Positions 7,438 through 15,631 of a stretch of DNA of 21,728 nt are shown in pieces. Both the position numbers and the translations under genes were made by a program. Origin of the DNA: Reticulomyxa filosa (lineage: Eukaryota; Foraminifera; Reticulomyxidae). Location of the stretch: contig ASPP01025182.1 of NCBI GenBank assembly GCA_000512085.1, forward strand, positions 1 through 21,728. Direction: 5' to 3'. Each line of letters begins with the position of its first letter. Within the stretch, counting starts at the first letter, position 1. Below the pieces are notes generated by a model. That model was not told the origin of the DNA. It made no database searches and was given only the letters and a program-made list of their open reading frames with translations.

Positions 7438-9805
7438 TTATTTTTTTTGTTTTTGTAATACTTGCAATACCATTTCTGTTGTAAGTGTAACTTCCTTACC
7501 ATTATACAAAAATCTGACTTCTTTGGCAGTGTTCAAGTCAATAGTAAAATGTTGTGAATTTGCCATCCGATGGACAAATTGTTGTTTTGCGCTACTGGGC
7601 ACAAGTAAAGATACTTCTCTGGTTCGGTCATTAGAAGGACGGCCTACAACATCAAAATTTGCGCCAGCATAATACATTTCACTTCCGTTTACAAATTCGT
7701 TCAATCGTTGATTTTTTTCAAATTGAGGATGCAATACTCTACCAAAAAAAGGTATTTGTGTGATGCGCAAAGTGTGCAAAACGTACATATGGTTCTATTT
7801 TGTTAAAAAAAAAAGATAAGTATACCTGAGAAACTCTTCATAATCTACAACCCCATCTTTATTTTGGTCGGCACTGGCAAAAGCGGCACTGATTTGTCGC
7901 TTGAACGTTACATCTTTGTAACTGGGATTTAGTCGTTCCATGGCGTCTTGCAATTCTTGTTTGGATAAGGCTCCACTCGAATCTTTATCCAAGTCTAAAA
8001 ATGCTCGAAACAGTCTCTCGTCTTGCGCGATCAATTGACGACTTGCAGCTACTGTGAGTAACTCATCCAGTGTGATACCTTCCCATAACAAGATTTTTTT
8101 ATTTGTAAACGTTGGCATTGCATACATGTAGTTTTAAAATAAAAAAAAAACTAGTTCTATTTCGACTAACGTGCAAAGCAGACAAATAAAATAAACAATC
8201 CAACAAAAAAAATGAAGACAAACTTCTTGAATCGTCAATATCAATGTTTTGAAACATGGTTTCGATTTGTGCTTCGGTCAATTTCTTGTCACGCTGTTTC
8301 ATGCCGTTCTTAAATTCTTCGAATGAAATGACACCGTCATTGTTTTCATCAAGTGAAGAAAAAAATGTCTATGTGCCGTATGAAAATGGTTGTCTATTTT
8401 TGGAAAAAAAGTCTGTACTAAAAATAAAAAAAATAAAAAAATAAAGAAGATAAATCAAAACTTTGAGATCTTCCACTTCATCGGGTTCCAGATACTTTGC
8501 GAAATAGTTACCAATGGCGATTTTGAATTTGCTTGTCTTGTTGAATTCCAACAAAGCCTGTTTATGCATTGGTGAAATGTCCGTGTCGTGGCATTCTCCA
8601 CGTATCCAGGCCGAGGATAAACACTCCTTTACTGTCCACCGTTTCGCGGCATCACTTTCAAGCATATGTGAGAGTATCTTCATACAATTTTCCGACACTG
8701 GAATGTCTTCAGGGAACCTTTTTTTGTATTTGGTCGGTCGAGCAAGAAAGTCTATCCTTAAAAAAAAAAAAAAAAATGTGAATACGTTACCATGATCCAA
8801 ATCCCGGTTTAACCTCTTTGCAAAAGCCCTTTCGAATTTTCTCTTCGATGATGTGTTCGGCTCCAAACCGTACAATATCATCTTCGTCAGCAAAGAAAGG
8901 GGGATATCCGAACAACATACAAAACAGAATTACTCCTGCCGACCATACATCTGCACAGCGAGAGTAGTGTCCGGTAAACACTTCAGGGGCCTTTCATTGT
9001 TTTGTTTTTATTTTCCCCTTTCAAATAAGATAAAACTCTTTGATTATGTATAGTGCATACCATATAACTGACGGTACCCACTTTACTTTTCAATTGAGCC
9101 AAACGCGGGATTGCTTTTGCCATGCCAAAGTCAATTAACTTTAACTTGGCATTGGGTTCCTTACTTTCGAAAATGATATTTTCTGGTTTCAAATCTTTGA
9201 AAAAAATAATAAGTAAACAATTGGATTCAATTCAAAAAAAAAAAAAAAGATTAACCTAAATGCAAAATATTTTTATCGTGCATATGATCCAAAGCGCTCA
9301 AAATTTGTTTCAAATACTGCGCGGCTTGAGCTTCGCTGAAGAAATCTTCGGCGGCAATTCGGTCAAGAAGCTCTCCTCCAGACAGGTATTCCATAACCAG
9401 ATGCAACTTATGCCTGTCTTCATAGACATCGTATAATTGGACAATGTTTTCGTGATTGACCATTTTCAAAATGGTGATTTCGTTTTGCATCGCACTCAGC
9501 ACTTGTTGTCGAGCCTCTGTCGATATGTGATGGAACCTGGCTTTGTTGATTTCCTTTACACAAACGCGCTGCTTTTGCGGATCAAAGCGGCGATACGCGG
9601 CCCACGCCGTGCCAAATTGTCCAGGCTCGCCCACAGGGTCCAGCAGCACGTAGTCGTCCTCGAACCTTCGAAATTGCTGTGTCACAAATATTGTGTGTTG
9701 CTTGCGCATCTCAGGTTCCGGTTGTGCATTTATTACTTGTGCTTCAATTTCTTCGTCTTCTTCTTCTTCTTCTTCTTCTTCTTCTTCTTCTTCTTCTTTT
9801 TTCAT
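7438..9805 (-). CDS. calcium-dependent protein kinase (CDPK-like), 7 exons
   Basis: Ser/Thr kinase directly controlled by calcium. Exons: 9256-9805, 9061-9194, 8791-8990, 8462-8756, 8224-8368, 7826-8078 and 7438-7738; 1878 bases, 625 aa. Residues 4-16 are 13 Glu in a row. The kinase domain spans about 52-330: glycine loop GEPGQFGTAW, Lys84 in VCVKEINK, Glu109, catalytic loop HLDLKPEN (Asp184), IDFGMAK (Asp205) and SYMAPEVF; the last helices include AKRWTVKECL. A CDPK-style junction (about 345-393) leads to four EF-hands with loops at 400-411, 436-447, 472-483 and 512-523. Loop 2 has Arg in place of the usual Gly at position 6; loops 1, 3 and 4 are canonical. A 99-residue C-terminal extension (527-625) has no family I recognise. 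The catalytic loop has His-Leu-Asp, as in myosin-light-chain-kinase types, rather than His-Arg-Asp. The last splice (7739-7825) is chosen by frame. The start may instead be internal to a longer gene (see 9826-10850). Confidence 0.9.
9758..9796 (-). repeat. GAA/TTC trinucleotide tract coding poly-Glu
   Basis: Thirteen uninterrupted GAA codons on the minus strand (TTC on plus) encode Glu4-Glu16 of the kinase, flanked by further Glu and Asp codons. A pure triplet tract like this is expected to vary in length between copies or strains. It lies close to the proposed junction between the RRM-like part and the kinase. Confidence 0.9.
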
Positions 9806-9825
9806 CTTTCAAATTTACTTCACTT

Positions 9826-10850
9826 TTACAAAAAAAAAAATAAAAGAAGAATAATGGATACGTATATTCTCGCCTTCTTTCGAGGATGGTCATTTTTGTC
9901 CTTTAAAAAAAAAAAAAAAAAAAACAAACCTCATACAAACAAAACTCTCCCATTGGAATCAAATAATCCCTGTCCTTTTGTGCTTGATTGAATTCGACGT
10001 TTTCTCGTTTTTGATTGTCATCACTGACTTCAACGGGCCCCGTCACAATCACGGTAGTCTGCTTTTGAGACTTGTTGTGCTTTTTCGCTTCTACAATTTT
10101 ATGCATCCAAAAACAAACCACACACACACATTCGGGTCATTTTTTTCTTTCCCTTCTGTGCACAACGCGACGGGAAAAAAAAAAACAACAAAGCATACAT
10201 ATATACATGCACATATTATATGTATGTATGTATGTATGTATATTTTGTTGTGCCACAGCGTACATACCCGTAACACCTTCAACAAATGTGCGGAGTTCAG
10301 CTTGGTGGATGTGCTTTTTATGTGAGTGATCATTGGACGACAAAGACCGAAGAGAGGCAGATGCATCTCCTCCTCGTTGGGGTGGTTCTGCTTCTTCGTG
10401 CGATGAAAATGTTGGCAGTTTGTCAAACACATTGTCCAATGCCAATGTGTTTGGCTTTATTTCAAAGAATGTGTCAATCATTGCATTGCCATTAGACGCT
10501 ATTGCCAAGTCGCTTGCGGAAAACACGCCGTCATTTTGTTTTGTTTTCGACCTTGGCTCAAATGGCTTTATATCCAATTGTATTCCTTTGTATTCGTTTT
10601 TTTTATCATTCGTCAATTGGGCTTTCAACTTTTCCAAATCTTGTGTGGTTTTCAAAAATACGTGACACAACACTGATTCTTTTTCTCCCCACTCTGGGAT
10701 TCGATTTGTTGCACACGATCCAAAACCGAATATGTTTGGTGTGATCTCCAACGTTTCACAACCGAATGACTTGAAACATTCTTTCCAGTCCTCACTCTTC
10801 CACGTTGACAGACCTCCAGTCACTAAAATATGAGGACCAGGATAGGCCAT
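9826..10850 (-). CDS. RRM-like protein, or N-terminal part of the kinase gene
   Basis: Exons 10268-10850, 9930-10090 and 9900 downwards. The introns are 10091-10267 (177 bases) and 9901-9929 (29 bases, almost all T). Read to the TAA at 9826-9828 it gives 272 aa. Residues 1-105 have an RRM-like strand/helix order: PHILVTGGLS (like an RNP2 strand), EDWKECFKSFG, CETLEITPN, VLCHVFLKTT, a Leu/Lys helix and GIQLDIKPFEPR. The RNP1 aromatic residues are not evident, so RNA binding is not assured. Residues 105-195 are Ser/Asp-rich and probably disordered. Exon 2 is Lys/Gln-rich, and exon 3 carries a basic PRKKAR patch that could be a nuclear signal. The stop lies only 20 bases before the kinase ATG. 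Using donor GTATCC at 9861 and acceptor GAAAG at 9806 would join this protein to the kinase in frame (about 886 aa). The last ten or so residues of the unfused version come from a T-run and look non-coding, which favours the fusion. Confidence 0.65.
10219..10240. repeat. TATG microsatellite in an intron
   Basis: Five and a half copies of TATG lie inside the 177-base first intron of the RRM-like gene. There is further TACATA-type repetition on both sides. It is a simple-sequence tract with no function that I can infer. Confidence 0.85.
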
Positions 10851-11184
10851 CTTTTTTCCACTTATTTAATTTTTTTTGTTTTCTTCCTTTCTTTTTACTT
10901 CTTTTCTTGTCGTCTTCGACGATTAAAATTAAATTTATCCATGTTCAAAAAAGCAACTGTTAAATTTATTTTGTTTTTATGTCAATGAAAATGATTATGC
11001 AAAGAGGTAAAATTTATCAACTTAAACATGCATACGTTTAAAAATATAAGTACAATGCAATTTTATCTTGGAAAATTGTTTGATAATGAGCAGTAATAGT
11101 GTGGCTGTATAAGGGTCTTTGGACTTTTTTCCTTTTTTCAATCCTTGGTCATCCATCTCAAAAAAACCGATTTAAGAATACATC
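10851..11184. other. divergent intergenic region
   Basis: This 334-base spacer lies between the start of the RRM-like/kinase transcription unit (minus) and the EF-hand gene (plus). It should hold both promoters and 5' leaders. A pyrimidine-rich tract on the plus strand (10868-10917) directly precedes the minus-strand start. No specific motif can be defended. Confidence 0.4.
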
Positions 11185-11809
11185 ATGGGCAACCAGGCTA
11201 ATAAACCAGAGGAAGAAGCAGAAAAAGATCGAAAAGCCTTAGTAGAGTACTTAGAAGGAAAAACCAACTTGGACAAAATATGGAAAAGATTTGATAAAGA
11301 TGGAAACGTTGCGTTGAAAAATAAAAACTCCACTAAATGACCTTTTTTTTCTCTTTCCAAGTTCAAAAAACTTGGTATACGTGGTAATTCTTTTTGTTGT
11401 TCTTTTGGATTTGCATATTACCAAAAAGATTGCAACGTTTTTAGAAAAAAGCTACTTTTGTGAAAAAAATAGACTAGTAACAGTAAAATACGACACAGTG
11501 TTGTGTTTGATTATAATAATGATATAGGGGTATATTGATGAAAAAGAACTTGAAGATCTAATATACGTGGCACTTTGTTTCTTTTGCACGGAAAGAGATC
11601 ATGATATGCCAGCACCCCCGCGTGAACAATGTGAGCCCTTTGTTAAAAAAATATTGCAAGACCTGAAACCAAATTTGGATGAAAATGAAGATGGTGTCAT
11701 CAGCCGAGAAGAGTTTGAATTGTTTGGACAATATCTTAATCACGAATACAACAAATTAAAGACTGAAATAAAAAACGAAAACAAACAAAAAGCTAAAACG
11801 CAAAAATAA
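11185..11809 (+). CDS. small two-EF-hand calcium-binding protein, 2 exons
   Basis: Exons 11185-11307 and 11528-11809 around a 220-base intron give 134 aa. The splice is fixed by the first EF loop: exon 1 ends in DKDGN and exon 2 starts GYIDEKE, which together make a perfect 12-residue calcium loop (DKDGNGYIDEKE, about residues 37-48). The second loop is DENEDGVISREE (about 94-105), also canonical. No other domain is present. The C-terminus is Lys-rich. The protein starts Met-Gly-Asn-Gln, so N-myristoylation is conceivable but the residues after it fit the signal poorly. It is probably a soluble calcium sensor or buffer. It is transcribed away from the calcium-regulated kinase, so the two may share a promoter region; a functional link is only inferred. 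The TAA stop overlaps an AATAAA at the 3' end. Confidence 0.85.
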
Positions 11810-12428
11810 AATGTCAACTTATTGTGCTCTGTTGTCATTTTTCATTCACACGTGACAAATGGCTAAACAAAAACCTAATTGACGAATCATATCTCTTCTT
11901 TTTGTGGACTTATTTTTTTTGTAATGTCATGTGTCCACAATTTTGATTGGTGCAAGTAAAGTGTGGCATGTCAAATTAATTTTTTTTCTTCTCTTCTTTT
12001 CCCGATAGATCAGATAAATAAGGAACTTTGGTGGGTAATTCATTTTTTTCTGTAATTTTTGGTGACAAAAATAAAATGAAAAAGTTTTTCTGACACTCAA
12101 TATTTAGGATTTTTAAATTTTTTGTAAAGATTCATGTGTTGTAAAACTTTTTGTGACGGGTCTAAAAAGGTTTTAGCTTGTGGAATGTGTGAATACAAAC
12201 GCAGCTTATTTATTAGTAGTATGTCAGGATTGCGTAAAAAAATATAAAACAAGGGCATTTGCCACAGAATTGAACATTTTGAAACAAAATATTTAAAAGA
12301 ATCACTAATGCAATCAAAAAACTAACCAGACAATCCAAGTCAAAAAATAAAAGGGCCAGCCCCTTTTAACTTTTTGTGTTTTTTGTTCGTTTTCTTGTTT
12401 TTATCTTTAAATTTGGGTAATCTTTACA
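11810..12428. other. intergenic, no firm gene
   Basis: AT-rich sequence after the EF-hand gene. A plus-strand open stretch at 12177-12290 reads LVECVNTNAAYLLVVCQDC and then KKYKTRAFATELNILKQNI before a stop. It is protein-like and in the same frame as the EXS-like remnant downstream, but I could not assign it. A perfect 7-base inverted repeat with a 5-base loop (AAAAGGG..CCCTTTT) lies at 12349-12367. Confidence 0.35.
12349..12367. repeat. short inverted repeat (hairpin)
   Basis: AAAAGGG and CCCTTTT are separated by CCAGC and would form a 7-bp stem. It resembles a bacterial terminator, but in this eukaryotic context it sits alone in a spacer and is probably incidental. Confidence 0.6.
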
Positions 12429-12830
12429 AGGACATGTTATCTAATCAAAAAACATGATCACCCTCATTCTTTTGCTAAACGAGTGTTGAATGCTTTTCAA
12501 TTTGTGAAAAGTTAAGTTACAGCACTTTTTGTTTTGTGGCAAAATAAATCGCCTAGACTTAAGCACGATTTTATGTGTTTTTCGTCACTGCTTTTTGCCA
12601 AGAGAAACTGGACGCTGTTGAGTAGGAATCTGTTTTAAATTATAACAGAAGCCAAATTGTGCGTCCAAATATTTTACAACAAAAATGAAATGACTTTTAT
12701 GTTAATTTTTTAAAAAAATAGTTGTGGTAAACGCAAGTTATAACATTCCGATATTGCGTTGGAAAAAAATTTCGTAAAGAGAAAGTTTGAGGTTTTGGGT
12801 AAAGTTTTGAATTGTAAAATTGGTGGAATT
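12429..12830 (+). pseudogene. possible remnant of an EXS-domain (XPR1/PHO1-type) transporter
   Basis: Several collinear words resemble the EXS domain of XPR1/PHO1 phosphate-export proteins. The main frame at 12429-12638, broken once by TAA at 12513, reads CYLIKKHDHPHSFAK, VLNAFQFVKS, VTALFVLWQN and FAKRNWTLL. These recall C-L-R-R-Y-x-D, N-A-x-K-Y and K-x-D-W-G-L. Further on, in other frames, come IVRPNILQQ (about 12657-12683), NIPILRWKKIS (about 12741-12773, like N-x-x-L-R-x-x-W) and ESLRFWVKF (about 12780-12806, like E-x-x-R-R-x-x-W-x-x-[FL]). The order fits the family, but stops and frame changes break it. Each word alone is weak; only their order makes the case. Recalled from memory of the family. 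Confidence 0.33.
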
Positions 12831-13679
12831 TTGTTTTAAAGCTTTTTTGGTTTGAAATAATATTTTTCGATGAAATCAGAATTTTGACTAAAATTGAATC
12901 TTTCACCATTCAAAAGATTATTGAAAATTTTAGAATAAAAAGCAGTCATGCCGATTGAAAATAATAAATCACCAAGTAAGATAAATTGAAAGCGGCGCTT
13001 GGCTGTGGAAAAATAAATTGAAATAAATAAAAGAAACATGATATTGTGTATTTCCATTAATGAGAAAGCAAATATGAAAAATTTCTCTTTTATTTTGAAT
13101 TAAACCCAAAAGAATTACGATTGCATTTTTCGGCATACGTATATTACGGTTCGCACGTGCTATTTTGAGACGCCAGTGAAAAATATTCGAGCAACCAGTT
13201 TATTCACTGTACTATCATTCTTCGCAAGATTTTTCTATTTTCTTTTACACATACTCACATTCTTGCAAGCTTTGTATTCAAAAAAGATTTCTTCAACGTT
13301 TTGTCAAGATATTCGAAAGAAAAATGTTTATAATGTCTTTTCAATTTTATAAGAAACAGCGAAAAAGATTAATAGTCAAAAAATAATGCATGTCTTGATA
13401 TTTCATATTTTAATGATCTTGAATGCAATCAATAATACTCAGATTATTATTGGTATTGATATTTGTATATCACAATTCAAATCAAGTAAACAAAAGAAAA
13501 AAAACATATAATAGATCGTGACTAAAACACTTTGATAATTAGTATCAGCAAAATATTTTAAATATTATTTGTAAAGTTTGCTTTTTTTTTATGATCTATG
13601 TCCAAGACAGTACAATAATCGAATAAATTGCAAATCTTTGCTCGTTAGCGTTGATCATCCAAACTTACAACAAAATCAA
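12831..13679. other. intergenic, no gene recognised
   Basis: AT-rich spacer. A minus-strand open frame at 12836-13057 includes a hydrophobic segment (RRFQFILLGDLLFSIGMTAF) preceded by a TTTCCACAG that could be an intron acceptor. I could not connect it to other exons, so it is not called. The last 100 bases before 13680 remain open in the frame of the next gene and may be its 5' leader or an upstream coding start. Confidence 0.35.
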
Positions 13680-13999
13680 ATGCCGTTGAGAACTCGGATA
13701 TGGGATGCCAACGAACGAAAAAAGCACCGTTCGAAGTGGAAACAACATTATCATTATTCAAAAGTAAAACGAATTTTCACCATCCAAGAACAACACATAT
13801 TATACAACCATTCCGACATTGATAAAAGGAAAGATTTTAATGATAAAATCATTAAAACCATTTCGGAGGTAAGTATATTGTAAGTTTTTAAAGCACCACT
13901 TAAAAAGGTCTTCTCAAAATTGAAGATCTTGGTATTGATGGTGCAGATCCGGATGTGCCAGTCTTTGCATTTAACCCTGTGCCCGCCCCACAAAAATAA
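13680..13999 (+). CDS. small unknown protein, probably 2 exons
   Basis: Exon 1 (13680-13868, 63 codons) is basic and aromatic: it opens MPLRTRIWDANERKKHRSK and continues through HYHYSKVKRIF and EQHILYNHSDIDKRKDF. It ends at a strong donor, GAG|GTAAGT. Exon 2, from about 13908 to TAA 13997-13999, reads IEDLGIDGADPDVPVFAFNP then VPAPQK, an acidic-to-hydrophobic tail that looks like real protein. The joint is not clean: exon 1 ends in phase 0, but every AG upstream of the second exon needs phase 1. One base may therefore be missing or extra, or the true acceptor is unusual. I do not recognise the family. Its stop is two bases from the proposed stop of the converging minus-strand gene. The frame is also open upstream to 13578, so the start may lie earlier. 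Confidence 0.5.
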
Positions 14000-14001
14000 G
14001 T

Positions 14002-15631
14002 TCAGTTTTTTTTTGGATGCAAACAAAAGATTACATGTGGGGAGACAGTATGCTATCAACAAAATTTTTGTGCAATAAAAGAAAGAGAAAAAAACAAATC
14101 CATATCCCTCTCTCTCTTTTTCCTCCTCTTGTCTCAAATCTCTTGTCATACATTTATGAATGATGTAGAGTGCAGTTAGTGCAACAACAACCCCACCAAT
14201 TACACGTACACTGTGGTCACTAATGAGAGGTTGCCGAGACGTTTGCATATTTCCTTCCAAAGCATCAACACTGCCAGCATGTGATTCCGCTAATGTAACA
14301 CTCAAATTATTTGGCATGCGATAGGCACTTCCTGTATCTGTCATAGGTATCCCCAAAGCATAGCTGCCACTACTCACGCTATGATTTTGACCTGTGACCT
14401 CCGAGATCATTGACACATCATAATAGCCATTGGATCTGGCGTTATTATGATTGTAATCGCCTTTGTTAATCGTTTTATTTGAGTATCCAGAGTCATGGAG
14501 TAGTAAGTACATCGACAAAGATTGTGAAAGGAGGAACACTGTCCATCAAAAAAACAACAAAAAAAACCTGAAAGATTGGGGTACATGGCAGAGGGAGTCA
14601 TAGTGGCTCCGTTGAAATGAGAATGTCGCAGTTCTTGCTGTTGCATTTGAGAAAGCTGAGGATAGGAATTGGCCATTTGCAATTCTTGTGCCAGTATCGC
14701 TTTGGAGGTTGGAGACAAGGTATGGCTCAAGATTGGACCTTGATTGCCATGATAATCGAAATCCCCTGCATTAAAAAAAAAAAGGGGGGGGGACGAGGGG
14801 TGAAAGAATAATAAAATTTTTTTAAAAAAATGAAGGATCAAACCTGGCGCGGCGAAATGCTCGACAATGGTGTTCGCATGAGATAAAGTGGACTCTCGTC
14901 GTGTGGAGTAAGGAAATGATTGGGTGGCAATGATCGACTGCCTTTCATTGGTATGAATGAAACGAGGAGGCGGCGTCTGCGTGCTATGAATGCCTTTCTT
15001 TTCACTGCCATGGAAATGGACGTGTTTTAAACTACGTGGATGCGATGAGTCACGATCATAATCATCGTCATCATCACTCAAATTGTGATAGTCTCTTTCC
15101 CTTTCCTTTTCTCTTTCTCTTTCCTTTTCCTTCTCTTTCTCTTCTTGCGCTCGTTTGAATTGCTCAATCTCTTGTTGCAATTTCTCGGCCATTGCTTGAG
15201 ATTCGCTCAGCTTCTCTTCTTTGCTTTTCATGTCTTTTGACAGTTTCTTCATGTTGCCTTCATACACTTGCAAGTCATCTGTTGCATCGTCTATGTGGTC
15301 TTGCACGCTTGTCAACGTCTCTTGCAATTCCTTTACGTATATGTACATATATTATATATATGTATATGTATATGTACATGTATATGAAATCTTACAATTA
15401 AAATTAAGATGAAACAGAATCAAAACAAGTAAAGATATTGGAGAATAAATAAGATACCATGATCATCTTCAACTGTGCTCGACTCATTTGATGTTTTTCT
15501 GTTTCCAGCATTGTCGTCAAAATGTTGATTTTACTTTGCATTTGCTGTTCAACAAATACACACACACACAAATTCAAGCTGTCTTTGATCAAAGTTTGCT
15601 TTTGTCGCATTTCATGTTTTGGATCTTCCAT
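14002..15631 (-). CDS. coiled-coil protein with C-terminal membrane anchor
   Basis: Exons 15458-15631, 14844-15330, 14568-14765 and 14538 downwards; introns 15331-15457, 14766-14843 and 14539-14567 (29 bases). Exon 4 may end by splicing 14053-14095 (GTTTTT..GATAG), giving TGA at 14002 and about 450 aa. Without that splice the frame runs on to 13754 beneath the plus-strand gene. The first 160 residues are Gln/Glu/Lys-rich coiled coil (QMQSKINILTTMLETEKHQM, LQETLTSVQDHIDD), followed by a KEKEREREKERER run and an Asp tract. The middle is Ser/Thr/Pro/His-rich and probably disordered. A single hydrophobic segment, VRVIGGVVVALTALYII (about 14155-14209), lies near the C-terminus. The layout suggests a tail-anchored tether or scaffold facing the cytosol, as in golgins, but no family motif supports a specific role. 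The (TG)n stretch in exon 1 may be an in-frame micro-intron. It may be the continuation of the gene at 15632-16220. Confidence 0.65.
15338..15386. repeat. TATATG/TACATA simple repeat in an intron
   Basis: Alternating TATATG, TACATA and TATATA units fill much of the first intron of the coiled-coil gene. The tract is close to self-complementary and could fold back, but there is no evidence of function. Confidence 0.8.
15558..15570. repeat. AC dinucleotide tract in exon 1
   Basis: About six and a half AC units on plus (TG on minus) lie within the first exon of the coiled-coil gene. Read as coding they give LCVCVFV, which is out of place between two polar helices. On the minus strand a phase-0 stretch of 21 bases beginning GTGTGTG and ending GAACAG would remove most of it without changing frame. 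Confidence 0.75.

Noticed and set aside
9437-9991. 184-codon plus-strand open frame
   Set aside because: It lies antisense to exon 1 of the kinase; the poly-Phe run mirrors the poly-Glu codons, and the sequence has no motif.
12349-12367. terminator-like hairpin
   Set aside because: Rho-independent termination is not expected in a eukaryotic nuclear region, and no gene ends beside it.
12836-13057. minus-strand frame with a hydrophobic helix and a possible acceptor
   Set aside because: No second exon, start or family could be found; AT-rich DNA readily gives hydrophobic translations.
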